Source: Streptomyces cellostaticus | Lineage (GTDB): Bacteria; Actinomycetota; Actinomycetes; Streptomycetales; Streptomycetaceae | NCBI RefSeq assembly: GCF_001513965.1 | Contig: NZ_KQ948015.1 | Coordinates: 458,236 to 522,235, forward strand | DNA: 64,000 nucleotides | Direction: 5' to 3' | Shown here: positions 42,246-51,029 of the stretch, in pieces | How the letters are laid out: each line of letters starts with the position of its first letter | How positions within the stretch are numbered: the stretch's first letter is position 1 | Position numbers and translations under genes: made by a program | Notes under the pieces: generated by a model | Databases searched by the model: none | Seen by the model: the letters and a program-made list of their open reading frames with translations, nothing else | Told to the model about the DNA's origin: nothing

Positions 42246-44087
42246 GTGTGTACGTCGCATGACCACCCCCAGGGCGAGGCCGCGCAGGCCGGAGCCGCAC
42301 GACGCAGTTTCCTCAGGGCCACGGCGCTGCTCGGCGCCGCCGCCACGGCCGGGGTCGCGCTGCCGGCCGTCGCCGAGGCGGCGCCCAGGAGCAGTGGGCG
42401 GCCCGACCCGGAAAGCCGCCGCTTCACGATCGCGGTGATGCCCGACACCCAGTACCTCTTCGACGGCCCCAGCATCGACAAGGCGCCCGTCGAGGCTTCG
42501 CTGCGCTACCTGCTGGAGCACGGCCGGGACGAGAACATCGTCTTCCTGTCCCACCTCGGCGACCTCACCCAGAACGGCGCGAAGGACGAGTTCGCCGCGA
42601 TCGGCGAGGCGTTCGGGATCCTCGACCACCGGGGCGTCGGCTACAGCGTCCTCGCCGGCAACCACGACGTGCGGTCCTCGACGGACGACCAGCGCGGCTC
42701 GACGGCGTACCTGGACGCGTTCGGGCCGCAGCGCTTCCGGGGCAAGCCGACCTTCGGCGGTGCCTCCCCGGACGGGTACAACACCTTCCACCTGTTCCGG
42801 GCGGCCGGGCGGGAGTGGATGGTGCTCGCGCTGGACTGGCGGCTGTCGGCGAAGGGGTACGCCTGGGCCAGGGACGTGCTCGCGCAGCACCCGAAGACGC
42901 CGGTCGTCCTCACGACCCACGAGCTGGTCGTGGAGGACGACTCCCTGTCGTCGTACGGGCAGCAGCTGTGGGACCGGCTGATCGCGGACCACGACCAGAT
43001 CTTCCTCACCCTCAACGGCCACTACTGGCCGGCCGGCCGGGCGACCCGCAAGAACGCGGCGGGCAACGAGGTGCACCTGCACCTGACCAACTACCAGAAC
43101 CGGTACTTCGGCGGCGCGGCGATGATCCGCCTGTACCGCTTCGACCTGGACCGCAACGTCATCGACGTGGAGACGGTCTCCCCGTGGATCCTGGGCCGGG
43201 CCGCGAAGGGGATCAACGAGCTGGAGCGCCAGGAGATCGAGCTGAGCGGGGACACGGACCGGTTCTCCGTCGGCATCGACTTCGCCGCGCGCTTCTCCGG
43301 CTTCGACCCGGTCCCCGTGCGTCCGGCGCGCCCCGCGTCCAGGATGCTGGTCCCCGGCACGGTCGCGTACTGGCGCTTCGACGGACACGGCGACGGTACG
43401 GCGGTGAGCGGGACGGTCCGTGACCTGTCCGGGCGCGGCAACGACCTCACGCTCGTCACGGTGGGCGGCGGCACGCTGAACTGGTCGGCGGACCACCACC
43501 CCGACCAGCCGGGCCACGGCAGCCTGGAGTTCCAGGGCTTCACATCACCGCTGAAGGGGGCGTACCTGCGCACGGTCGACGGTGCTCCTCTCAACTCGGC
43601 GACGTTCAGGGCGGGTTACACCATCGAGGCGTTCTACCGCCTCCCCGCCGACTGGGACCCCTCGCACCACGCCTGGTCCGGCGTCGTCAGCCGCACCGGC
43701 ACGGGCGGCGCGGCGGGGAAGACCGGCGACGACCCCGACGAGCCGCTCGCCACACTGTCCCTGTCGAACGACCGGGAGCCGCAGTGGGCGATGCGCCCGC
43801 TCAACCAGGAGGGCATCGCCACCAACTGGGGGCAGGAGACGCCGCTGGAGACCTGGTGGCATGTGGCGGTCGTCAACGACGGCAGGCACACCACCCTCTA
43901 CGTCGAGGGCTGCCCGGTCGTCCGCAACCCCAAGGCAGTCGCCGTCGGCATCACCTCCGTCGGCCTGCCGTGGCTGCTCGGCGGCTACGAGTACGCGGGG
44001 AAGATCGACCAGATCCTGCACGGCCGCCTCGGCGACGTCCGCATCGTGGAACGGGCGCTGCCCGTCACCTCCTTCATGAACCGCTGA
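42246..44087 (+). CDS. Tat-exported metallophosphoesterase with LamG-like domain
   Basis: A 613-residue protein. ARRSFLRATALLGAAATAGVA is a twin-arginine signal. Residues about 58-330 form a calcineurin-like phosphoesterase: MPDTQY, LGDLTQNG, AGNHDV, TTHELV, LNGHYW. Residues about 365-610 form a concanavalin/LamG sandwich (TVAYWRFDGHGDGT...GGYEYAGKIDQILHGRLGDVRIVERAL). It is likely to cleave phosphoesters at the cell surface or in the medium while binding a polysaccharide. GTG start with ACGGAGCGC upstream; 45 bases after the beta-galactosidase remnant and 18 before the PHP gene. Confidence 0.88.
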   Translation: MCTSHDHPQGEAAQAGAARRSFLRATALLGAAATAGVALPAVAEAAPRSSGRPDPESRRFTIAVMPDTQYLFDGPSIDKAPVEASLRYLLEHGRDENIVFLSHLGDLTQNGAKDEFAAIGEAFGILDHRGVGYSVLAGNHDVRSSTDDQRGSTAYLDAFGPQRFRGKPTFGGASPDGYNTFHLFRAAGREWMVLALDWRLSAKGYAWARDVLAQHPKTPVVLTTHELVVEDDSLSSYGQQLWDRLIADHDQIFLTLNGHYWPAGRATRKNAAGNEVHLHLTNYQNRYFGGAAMIRLYRFDLDRNVIDVETVSPWILGRAAKGINELERQEIELSGDTDRFSVGIDFAARFSGFDPVPVRPARPASRMLVPGTVAYWRFDGHGDGTAVSGTVRDLSGRGNDLTLVTVGGGTLNWSADHHPDQPGHGSLEFQGFTSPLKGAYLRTVDGAPLNSATFRAGYTIEAFYRLPADWDPSHHAWSGVVSRTGTGGAAGKTGDDPDEPLATLSLSNDREPQWAMRPLNQEGIATNWGQETPLETWWHVAVVNDGRHTTLYVEGCPVVRNPKAVAVGITSVGLPWLLGGYEYAGKIDQILHGRLGDVRIVERALPVTSFMNR

Positions 44088-44105
44088 CTTCCTCCGAGGA
44101 TCACC

Positions 44106-45785
44106 ATGACCGAGCAGCAGCTGCCCGCCTGGGCCGACCCGTCCGTCTCTCCCGCCGCCCTCGACGCCCAGGGCGTGTCGAGACGCGGACTCCTGTGCCG
44201 CGCCGGCCTGTTCGGCGCCGCGTTCGCCCTCGGCTCGGCCGCCGCGCCCGCCTCCGCCTCCGCCTCCGCCTCCGGCAAGCAGGGCTTCGGCGGCGACGAC
44301 CCGCGCCTGGCCTACCTGGTCGGCGACCACCACGTGCATTCCGTCTACAGCCACGACGCCAAGTACACGTTCTCCCAGCAGGCCCAGGCCGCAGCCAGGT
44401 TCGGCCTGGACTGGATGGTCTTCAACGAGCACTCCAACTTCGGGCACGCCCGTTACGGCGCCCAGCTGGAGCACCAGGAGATCCTCAAGGCCCGCGCCGA
44501 GAACCCGCGCCAGCTGATCTTCCAGGGCCTGGAGTGGTACATCCCGGCCGCCGAGCACTGCACGGTCTTCGCGGCCCCCGGCCCGCACGAGGTCGACCTG
44601 CTCACCCGGTTCGAGCTCGCCTACGACGGCAAGCTGCTCGGCTACACCGACGGTGCCCCGGACAACCCGAACACCGCCCGCAACGAGGCCCATGCGGTCA
44701 AGGCCGTCCAGTGGCTCGCCGAGCAGCGCCGCACGGGCTACGTGGACGACGTCCTCGTCCTCGCCAACCACCCGCTGCGCCTCGGCATCGACTCCCCGCA
44801 CGAGATGCGCAACTGGCGTGACGCGGCCCCCGAGATCGTGATCGGCATGGAGGGCGCGCCCGGCGCCCAGGGCGCGGCCATCCCCGGCTGGCGCGGCGCG
44901 ACGTCGATCCGCGGCGAGTACGAGAACAAGCCGTCCGCCAACTCCTTCGCCGGGTACCCGGCGGACGCCTACCTCACCTACGGCGGTTTCGACTGGGCGA
45001 CCGCGACGGTCGGCGGCCTGTGGGACTCGATGCTCGCCGAGGGCAGGCTGTTCTCGGTCACCACCAACTCCGACAACCACCGGACCGTCTTCGACACCTG
45101 GACGAACGGCGACTGGGCGCCCGGCCAGAACTTCGACAACACCGGGAAGCTGCCCGACCCGGTCGACACCGGCACCCCGCAGCCCGGCAGCGACTTCTGG
45201 CCCGGCGAGTTCAGCCGGACCCACGTCGGCGTGACCCGCTACGGCTACCGCGCCGTGATGGCGGGCCTGCGCGCGGGCCGGATCTGGCTGGACCACGGGC
45301 ATCTGCTCGACGGGCTCGACGTGCGGCTGAAGCGGGACTGCGACTTCGGGCGGGGGGTCACGCTGGGCGGCCGGCTCCGCGTGCGCAAGGGCGAGAAGAT
45401 CACGCTGTACGTGACGGTGACCACCGCCTCCCGGGCCAACCCGCAGGGAATCCTGCCCAAGTTGGCGCACGTCGACGTGATCCGGGGCGCGGTCCGCGGC
45501 CCGGTCGCCGACCGCGACAGCTGGCAGGCGCCGGACACCAAGGTCGTCGAGACCAGGGACGTCAGCGGCCGCACCGGCACGTACACCCTGCGCATCCCGC
45601 TGACCGCCGGGGACGAGTCGTTCTACGTACGCCTGCGCGGCAGCGACGGCAACCGGCACGGCGCCGGCTACCTCGGCGCCGCGATCGACCCGCACGGGCC
45701 GATCGCCCACGAGCCCGGAAACGGTGACCCGTGGGCCGACACGTGGTTCTACTCCAACCCCGTCTTCGTCGACGTGCAGCGGTGA
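44106..45785 (+). CDS. Tat-exported PHP-domain phosphoesterase
   Basis: A 559-residue protein. SRRGLLCRAGLFGAAFALG is a twin-arginine signal. VGDHHVHSVYSHDAKYTF is the first PHP metal motif (HxH), FNEHSNFGH the second, and VTTNSDNHRTVFDTW a late metal-ligand motif. PHP proteins hydrolyse phosphoesters with a trinuclear metal centre. Secretion together with the LamG-phosphoesterase, 18 bases upstream in the same operon, suggests joint phosphate or phosphosugar release outside the cell. ATG is preceded by GAGGATCACC. The N-terminal Ala/Ser repeat (ASASASAS) after the signal is low complexity. Confidence 0.88.
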   Translation: MTEQQLPAWADPSVSPAALDAQGVSRRGLLCRAGLFGAAFALGSAAAPASASASASGKQGFGGDDPRLAYLVGDHHVHSVYSHDAKYTFSQQAQAAARFGLDWMVFNEHSNFGHARYGAQLEHQEILKARAENPRQLIFQGLEWYIPAAEHCTVFAAPGPHEVDLLTRFELAYDGKLLGYTDGAPDNPNTARNEAHAVKAVQWLAEQRRTGYVDDVLVLANHPLRLGIDSPHEMRNWRDAAPEIVIGMEGAPGAQGAAIPGWRGATSIRGEYENKPSANSFAGYPADAYLTYGGFDWATATVGGLWDSMLAEGRLFSVTTNSDNHRTVFDTWTNGDWAPGQNFDNTGKLPDPVDTGTPQPGSDFWPGEFSRTHVGVTRYGYRAVMAGLRAGRIWLDHGHLLDGLDVRLKRDCDFGRGVTLGGRLRVRKGEKITLYVTVTTASRANPQGILPKLAHVDVIRGAVRGPVADRDSWQAPDTKVVETRDVSGRTGTYTLRIPLTAGDESFYVRLRGSDGNRHGAGYLGAAIDPHGPIAHEPGNGDPWADTWFYSNPVFVDVQR

Positions 45786-45789
45786 CCGC

Positions 45790-46245
45790 TCACGCGTAGA
45801 AGCGGGAGAGACTCTGCAGGACGGCGGCGGGCTTCCCGCCGCCGTCGATCTCTATCGTGCCGTCGACCGCGATCTGCACCCCGCCCGGCACCTCCTCGAC
45901 GGAAGCGAGCCGCGCGGCGAGCCGGATGCGCGAGCCCACCTTCACCGGGGAGGGGAAACGCACCTTGTTCAGCCCGTAGTTGACCTTCGTGGTCACGCCC
46001 TGGACGTCCAGCAGCTCGGTGAAGAGCGGGATGAACAGGGAGAGGGTGAGGTAGCCGTGGGCGATCGGGGCGCCGAAGGGGCCCTCCTTGGCGCGTTCGG
46101 GGTCCACGTGGATCCACTGGTGGTCGCCGGTGGCGTCGGCGAAGGTGTCGATGCGCTCCTGGGTGACCTCGATCCATTCGCTGGTGCCCAGGTCGCTGCC
46201 CGCGAGCTTCTTCAGTTCGTCGATGCCGTTGACGGTGACGCTCAT
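45790..46245 (-). CDS. MaoC-family (R)-specific enoyl-CoA hydratase
   Basis: A 151-residue hot-dog fold hydratase. FADATGDHQWIHVDPERAKEGPFGAPIAHGYLTLSL is the MaoC hydratase-2 signature, with the Asp and His of DxxxxH catalytic. It should hydrate a 2-enoyl-CoA. It is the last gene of a leftward CoA-linked operon with an acyl-CoA ligase 14 bases upstream. Its ATG start is preceded by GAAGGAAAG. It is convergent with the PHP gene, four bases apart. Confidence 0.9.
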   Translation of the reverse strand: MSVTVNGIDELKKLAGSDLGTSEWIEVTQERIDTFADATGDHQWIHVDPERAKEGPFGAPIAHGYLTLSLFIPLFTELLDVQGVTTKVNYGLNKVRFPSPVKVGSRIRLAARLASVEEVPGGVQIAVDGTIEIDGGGKPAAVLQSLSRFYA

Positions 46246-46259
46246 GTGGCTTTCCTTCG

Positions 46260-47765
46260 CTAGGAGTGGTTGCCGTAGCGCTTGCGCACGCGGGACTTGA
46301 GGAGTTTCCCGGAGGCGGTGCGCGGGAGTTCGTCCGCGAGGACCACCGACTTCGGGATCTTGTACTTGGCGAGGCGTCCGGCCAGCGAGGCCAGCACCTC
46401 GTCGGGGTCGACCGAGGCACCCTCGCGGGGCACCACGACCGCGCGCGGCACCTCGCCCCACTTGTCGTCCGGCACGCCGATGACCGCGCACTCGACGATG
46501 TCGGGGTGGGAGAGCAGCAGGTCCTCGATCTCGGCCGGGTAGATGTTCTCGCCGCCGGAAATGATCATGTCCTTGATGCGGTCGACGATATGGACGTACC
46601 CGTCCTCGTCGACCTGGGCCGCGTCCCCGCTGCGGAACCAGCCGTCCGCGAACGAGGCGGCCGTCTCCTCGGGCAGCCCCCAATAGCCGGGCATGACATG
46701 CGGACCACGGACCACAACCTCGCCGGTCTCACCGACGTCGACCGGCGTGAAGTCCGGCCGCACGACGCGTACGTCGCTGAAGAAGTGCTGGACTCCGGCC
46801 GACCCGGCCTTGCCGACCGCGTGTTCCGCGTCCAGGAAGAGCGTGCCGGGGGACGCCTCCGTCATGCCGTAGCCCTGGAGGAAGGTGAGCCCGCGCTCCT
46901 GGTAGGCGGCGATGAGCGGGGTCGAGACCGGGGAGCCGCCGCAGGTCAGGATCCTCAGCGACGACAGGTCGGCGTCCGGCCAGCGCGGGTGCCGGGCCAC
47001 CTGCTCGAACATCGTCGGCACCCCGAACATGAAGGTGATCCGGTGCTCTTCGATCAGGTCGAAGGTGACGTCGGGGTCGAAGGCCTCGACCAGGACGCAG
47101 GTGCCGCCCTTCAGCAGCACGGGCAGCGTCAGCATGTTCAGGCCGGCTGTGTGGAACAACGGCGCGGAGACCAGGGCGCGTTCGTCGGCGATCAGGTCGG
47201 TGTCGACGAGGACGTTGATCGCGTTCCAGGTCAGGTTGCCATGGGTGAGCATCGCGCCCTTGGGGCGGCCGGTCGTCCCCGAGGTGTACATGATGATGCA
47301 GGTGTCGTCGGGGGTGACCGGCTCGTCGATGGGGTCGGTCGCCGCGGAGGTGATCGCCTCCTCGTACTCGGCGCCCACCTCGACGTACGCACGCACGTCG
47401 GTGTCGCCCGGCAGTCCGGCGACCAGGCCCGCGTGCGAGGGGCCGTAGACGAGTGCCTTCGCGCCCGAGTCGGCGAGCTGGAAGGCGATCTCCGGGCCCG
47501 CCAGGCGGGTGTTGAGCGGGACGAAGACCGCGCCGAGCGTGCCGGCCGCGAAGAGGGTCTCCAGGTAGGAGGGGTGGTTGGGGCCGAGGTAGGCGATGCG
47601 GTCGCCGCGCCGGACACCCCGGGAGCGCAGGGCGTGGGCGAGGCGGGTGGTGCGGTCGTACAGCTGCGCGTACGTGAGCGAGGTGCCGCCGTGGATCAGG
47701 GCGGTACGGTGCGGGGTCTTGCGGGCCCGGCGTGCGGGCCACGACCCCAGTCCCTCGTTGCGCAT
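46260..47765 (-). CDS. Acyl-CoA synthetase (AMP-binding, FadD-like)
   Basis: A 501-residue adenylate-forming ligase. MYTSGTTGRPKGAM is the P-loop motif, LQGYGMTEASPG the A5-type motif, and GWFRSGDAAQVDEDGYVHIVDR and PRTASGKLLK the C-terminal motifs with the catalytic lysine. Length is normal. It activates a carboxylic acid as its CoA thioester, feeding the MaoC hydratase and SDR of the same operon. The acid is unknown; the neighbouring amidohydrolase and MarR regulator hint at an aromatic or alicyclic acid. Confidence 0.92.
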   Translation of the reverse strand: MRNEGLGSWPARRARKTPHRTALIHGGTSLTYAQLYDRTTRLAHALRSRGVRRGDRIAYLGPNHPSYLETLFAAGTLGAVFVPLNTRLAGPEIAFQLADSGAKALVYGPSHAGLVAGLPGDTDVRAYVEVGAEYEEAITSAATDPIDEPVTPDDTCIIMYTSGTTGRPKGAMLTHGNLTWNAINVLVDTDLIADERALVSAPLFHTAGLNMLTLPVLLKGGTCVLVEAFDPDVTFDLIEEHRITFMFGVPTMFEQVARHPRWPDADLSSLRILTCGGSPVSTPLIAAYQERGLTFLQGYGMTEASPGTLFLDAEHAVGKAGSAGVQHFFSDVRVVRPDFTPVDVGETGEVVVRGPHVMPGYWGLPEETAASFADGWFRSGDAAQVDEDGYVHIVDRIKDMIISGGENIYPAEIEDLLLSHPDIVECAVIGVPDDKWGEVPRAVVVPREGASVDPDEVLASLAGRLAKYKIPKSVVLADELPRTASGKLLKSRVRKRYGNHS

Positions 47766-47775
47766 CCGGCACCCC

Positions 47776-48651
47776 TTACGGTTTCGTCAGCCCGAGCAGG
47801 CGGGCGGCGTTCTCCTTGAGGATCTTCGGCCGCACCTCGTCCTTGACGGACAGCTTCGCGAAGTCGGCGAGCCAGCGGTCCGGGGTGAGGACGGGGAAGT
47901 CGGAGCCGAAGAGGACCTTGTCCTTCAGCAGCGTGTTGGCGTACTGCACCAGCTGCGGCGGGAAGTACTTCGGCGACCAGCCGGACAGGTCGATGTGCAC
48001 GCCCGGCTTGTGCGTGGCGACGGCCAGCGCCTCGTCCTGCCAGGGGAACGACGGATGCGCCAGGATGATCTTCAGCTGCGGGAAGTCGGCGGCGACGTCG
48101 TCCACGTGCAGGGGGTTGGAGTACTTCAGGCGGATGCCGCCCCCGCCGGGCACGCCCGCGCCGATGCCGGTCTGGCCGGTGTGGAACAGGGCGATCGTCC
48201 CCGTCTCCTCGATCACCTCGTACAACGCGTACGCCACCGCGCGGTCGTTGGGGAAGAAGCCCTGGATGCTGGGGTGGAACTTGAAGCCCTTCACGCCGTA
48301 CTCCTCGACCAGCCGCCGGGCCTGTCGCACGCCGGCCTTCCCGCGGAAGGGGTCGATGGAGGCGAACGGGATCAGGACGTCCGCGTGGGCGGCGGCCGCC
48401 TCGGCGACCTCCTCGTTCGGGACGGGTGCGGTGCCGGTGGCGGACTCGGCGTCCACCGTGAAGATCACCGCGGCCATCCTCCGCTCGCGGTAGTAGGCGG
48501 CCGTCTCCTCGAGGGTGGGCTTCCGCTTGCCCTCGACCTTGAAGTAGGCGGAGGAGGCGTCGTGCAGGTCTTCGTCCAGAGAGGAGTGGCCCTTGGAGGA
48601 CACCTCCGCGTGGGTGTGGACGTCGATCGCGACCAGGTCCTCGATGTCCAT
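47776..48651 (-). CDS. Amidohydrolase-2 family protein of the CoA-linked operon
   Basis: A 291-residue TIM-barrel hydrolase or decarboxylase. Metal ligands: VAIDVHTHAEV (HxH), KFHPSIQGF, ILAHPSFPWQDEAL (His) and LFGSDFPVLTPDRW (Asp). The same family as the cluster protein at 9896-10744 but a different subgroup. Its ATG overlaps the SDR stop by one base (TGATG). Relatives act as lactonases or decarboxylases in aromatic and cyclic-acid degradation. The substrate is unknown. Confidence 0.87.
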   Translation of the reverse strand: MDIEDLVAIDVHTHAEVSSKGHSSLDEDLHDASSAYFKVEGKRKPTLEETAAYYRERRMAAVIFTVDAESATGTAPVPNEEVAEAAAAHADVLIPFASIDPFRGKAGVRQARRLVEEYGVKGFKFHPSIQGFFPNDRAVAYALYEVIEETGTIALFHTGQTGIGAGVPGGGGIRLKYSNPLHVDDVAADFPQLKIILAHPSFPWQDEALAVATHKPGVHIDLSGWSPKYFPPQLVQYANTLLKDKVLFGSDFPVLTPDRWLADFAKLSVKDEVRPKILKENAARLLGLTKP

Positions 48652-49568
48652 CACGCCTCCGGGATCGTCGGGGCGGGGATGCCGACCGTCTGCGGTGCGG
48701 CGCCGACCGACGTGTGCCAGGCGTCGGCCAGCGCCTCGGGGCTCCAGCCGCCGTCCGCGTACGCCGCGCGGATCTCCTGCGGATGCGACCAGAGTGCCAC
48801 CTTGTCGCCGCCGATGCCGATGGCCTGGCCGGTGATGCCGCGCGCCGCCTCGGAGGCGAGGAAGGGCACGAGGACCGCGCAGTCTTCGGGGGTGCCGAAG
48901 CCCTCGCCCTTGCGCAGGAAGTCCGGCAGCGGCGCGCCGCCCCGCATCGCCTCGACGTACGGGGCGAAGGCCGGGATGGTCTCGGTCATCGCGGTCGCCG
49001 CGACCGGCACGATCGCGTTGACGGTGATGTGCGCGCGGGCCAGCTCCATCGACCAGGTACGGGCCATGGCGGCGATGCCGGCCTTGGCGGCGGCGTAGTT
49101 GGTCTGCCCGAAGTTGCCGCGCTGCCCGGCCGGGGAGCCGACCAGGATCAGGGTGCCGCCCTCGCCCTGCTCGCGCAGGCGGACCGCGGCGGCTCGGGCG
49201 CAGGTGAAGGTGCCCCTGAGGTGGGTGGTGACCACGGCGTCGAAGTCGTCGTCGGTCATCTTCCACAGCACCTTGTCGCGCAGGATGCCGGCGTTGGTGA
49301 CCAGGACGTCGAGCCGCCCGAACTCCCGGACCGCGCGGCCGACCAGCCGGTCGGCGGCCTCGGCGGTGCCGACCGGCACGACCTCGGCGACGGCGGTGCC
49401 GCCGGCCTCGGTGATGGACCTGACGGCCTGCTCGGCCACGGCCGCGTCGATGTCGTTGACGACCACCGAGGCGCCGTGGGCGGCGAGGGCATGGGCGTAG
49501 GCGAGGCCGAGGCCCCGGCCGCTGCCGGTGACGACGGCGGCCTTGCCGGTGAGATCGATGGGGGGCAC
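48651..49568 (-). CDS. Short-chain dehydrogenase/reductase
   Basis: A 305-residue SDR, first gene of the leftward operon. AAVVTGSGRGLGLAYAHAL is the TGxxxGxG NAD(P) motif, LVTNAGIL the NAG block, and SPAGQRGNFGQTNYAAAKAG provides catalytic Ser, Tyr and Lys. The C-terminal 50 residues extend beyond the usual SDR core, as in the SDR domain of peroxisomal-type multifunctional enzymes, which pairs logically with the MaoC hydratase. GTG start with AAGGGATCC upstream; the frame stays open upstream across the promoter, so earlier starts are unlikely. Confidence 0.88.
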   Translation of the reverse strand: MPPIDLTGKAAVVTGSGRGLGLAYAHALAAHGASVVVNDIDAAVAEQAVRSITEAGGTAVAEVVPVGTAEAADRLVGRAVREFGRLDVLVTNAGILRDKVLWKMTDDDFDAVVTTHLRGTFTCARAAAVRLREQGEGGTLILVGSPAGQRGNFGQTNYAAAKAGIAAMARTWSMELARAHITVNAIVPVAATAMTETIPAFAPYVEAMRGGAPLPDFLRKGEGFGTPEDCAVLVPFLASEAARGITGQAIGIGGDKVALWSHPQEIRAAYADGGWSPEALADAWHTSVGAAPQTVGIPAPTIPEA

Positions 49569-49639
49569 GTGCGGATCCCTTCGGACGCAGAACAGCTCGG
49601 GAGACGGCTCGTCGGCACGGACGGGCACCGCCGAGATCG

Positions 49640-49668
49640 AAGCTAAGAGCAATAATTGTTGTCGTCAA
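49640..49668 (-). promoter_or_regulatory. Promoter of the SDR operon
   Basis: On the minus strand TTGACG, exactly 17 bp, TAGCTT. The transcript would begin about 65 bases before the SDR GTG. The operator repeats overlap its -35 box and spacer. Confidence 0.7.
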
Positions 49669-49677
49669 TAGTTGTTG
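49650..49677. promoter_or_regulatory. Tandem CAAnAnTTnTTG operator, putative MarR site
   Basis: CAATAATTGTTG (49650-49661) and CAATAGTTGTTG (49666-49677) are near-palindromic and repeated with a 16-bp period in the divergent promoter of the SDR operon and the MarR gene. Binding by the adjacent MarR protein is the simplest reading. Confidence 0.65.
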
Positions 49678-49688
49678 CCGACCTTCGG

Positions 49689-50216
49689 ATGCGGCATGCT
49701 GGGGTCCACCCAGCCGAGGAGACCGAGACCAGGGGGCCCGCCATCAGCAGCCGGCACACGAAGAACCCGAGCCCGATCGACGGGGACGAGCCGTGGATGC
49801 GCGGGCTGCACGCGGACACGGGCTATCTGCTCTACCGCCTCGGCCTGCGCTCCGGGCAGATGTTCAACACCTTCCTCCAGGAGTCCGGCGTGCGGCTGCG
49901 CCACTACGCGGTGCTGCGCTTCCTCGCCACCTGCGACGGCACGCTCCAGCGCGAGCTGAGCACCCGGCTCGGCTACGACCCGAGCGCGATCGTGGGCCTG
50001 GTCGACGACCTGGAGAAGCTGGGCTTCGCCGAGCGCCGCCCCTCCCCCGACGACCGGCGCAGCAGGATCGTCGTCCTGACCGAGGGCGGCCGCACCTTCC
50101 TGCGCGACACCGACGAGGCGGGCCTGAGGGTGACGAACGACCTGCTGGCCCCGCTCGACGCGGCGGAGCGCGACACGCTGCACGCCCTGCTCCTGAGGGT
50201 CGCCGACCGGCCATGA
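49689..50216 (+). CDS. MarR-family transcriptional regulator
   Basis: A winged-helix regulator: LRHYAVLRFLATCDGTLQRELSTRLGYDPSAIVGLVDDLEKLGFAER, then the wing RRPSPDDRRSRIVVLTEGG, and a C-terminal dimerisation helix. It probably represses the divergent SDR-amidohydrolase-ligase-MaoC operon through the AT-rich repeats next to its own start and is relieved by an acid or CoA-thioester ligand. The start is uncertain: ATG 49689 gives 175 residues, while ATG 49797 with GGGACGAG upstream gives a more typical 139. Its stop overlaps the IclR gene (ATGA). Confidence 0.85.
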   Translation: MRHAGVHPAEETETRGPAISSRHTKNPSPIDGDEPWMRGLHADTGYLLYRLGLRSGQMFNTFLQESGVRLRHYAVLRFLATCDGTLQRELSTRLGYDPSAIVGLVDDLEKLGFAERRPSPDDRRSRIVVLTEGGRTFLRDTDEAGLRVTNDLLAPLDAAERDTLHALLLRVADRP

Positions 50217-50980
50217 CCTCAGGGGGCACCCCCACCGCACACGAGCGGCTGCTGGCCGTGCTCGCCGCGTTCGACCACGCCCATCCGGCGCTGAGCCTGA
50301 CGGACATCAGCCGCCGGGCCGGGCTCAGCCTGACCACCGCGCACCGCCTCGTGCACGCGCTCACCGCCTGGGGCGCCCTGGAGCGGGACGACGACGGCGT
50401 CTACCACGTGGGACTGCGCCTGTGGGAGCTGGCCGCGCTCGCCCCGCGCGGCCTCGCACTGCGGCAGATCGCGCTGCCCTACCTGGAGGACCTGTACGAG
50501 GCGACCCACGAGAACGTGCAGTTGGCGGTGCGCGACGGCGCGGAGGTCGTCTACATCGAGTGGCTGTCGGGGCGTTCGGCGATCGGCGTGCACATCCGCG
50601 TCGGCGCGCGCTGGCCCCTGCACGCCACCGGGGTCGGTCTCGCCCTCCTCGCGCACGGCGCCCCCGGCTTCCAGGAGGAGTACTGCACCTGGCCGCTCGC
50701 CTCCTTCACGCCGTACACCATCACCGACCCGGCACGGCTGCGCCGGACGCTGGCCGAAGTACGGCGTACCGGCGTGGCGGTGAGTGACCGTCAGGTCACC
50801 GACGACGCCGTGTCGGTGGCGTCCGCGGTGCGCGGAGCGGGCGGTGACGTGGTCGCGGCCGTCTCCGTCGTGGTGCCCCAGGCGGGCGCCCGGGTACCGG
50901 TGTTGATACCAGCGGTGCGGCTGGCCGCGCGGGGGATCTCACGGGCGCTCGGCTGGCAGCCCGAGCGGCCGGACGTGTGA
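50213..50980 (+). CDS. IclR-family transcriptional regulator
   Basis: A 255-residue regulator coupled to the MarR gene by an ATGA overlap. The winged helix is LSLTDISRRAGLSLTTAHRLVHALTAWGALER; the effector domain begins near residue 85 (LRQIALPYLEDLYEATHENVQLAVRDGAEVVYIEW). IclR proteins often control aromatic-acid and short-chain acid degradation. Two stacked regulators for one operon suggest dual input. Followed by a strong bidirectional terminator. Confidence 0.88.
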   Translation: MTSGGTPTAHERLLAVLAAFDHAHPALSLTDISRRAGLSLTTAHRLVHALTAWGALERDDDGVYHVGLRLWELAALAPRGLALRQIALPYLEDLYEATHENVQLAVRDGAEVVYIEWLSGRSAIGVHIRVGARWPLHATGVGLALLAHGAPGFQEEYCTWPLASFTPYTITDPARLRRTLAEVRRTGVAVSDRQVTDDAVSVASAVRGAGGDVVAAVSVVVPQAGARVPVLIPAVRLAARGISRALGWQPERPDV

Positions 50981-51014
50981 GGTCCCCGCGCCGTGGGGTT
51001 CCGGCGCGGGGACC
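50981..51014. terminator. Strong bidirectional terminator hairpin
   Basis: GGTCCCCGCGCC and GGCGCGGGGACC form a perfect 12-bp stem with a 10-nt loop directly after the IclR stop and before the convergent lipase stop. Confidence 0.85.
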
Positions 51015-51029
51015 TCTGCGGTGCACGGG

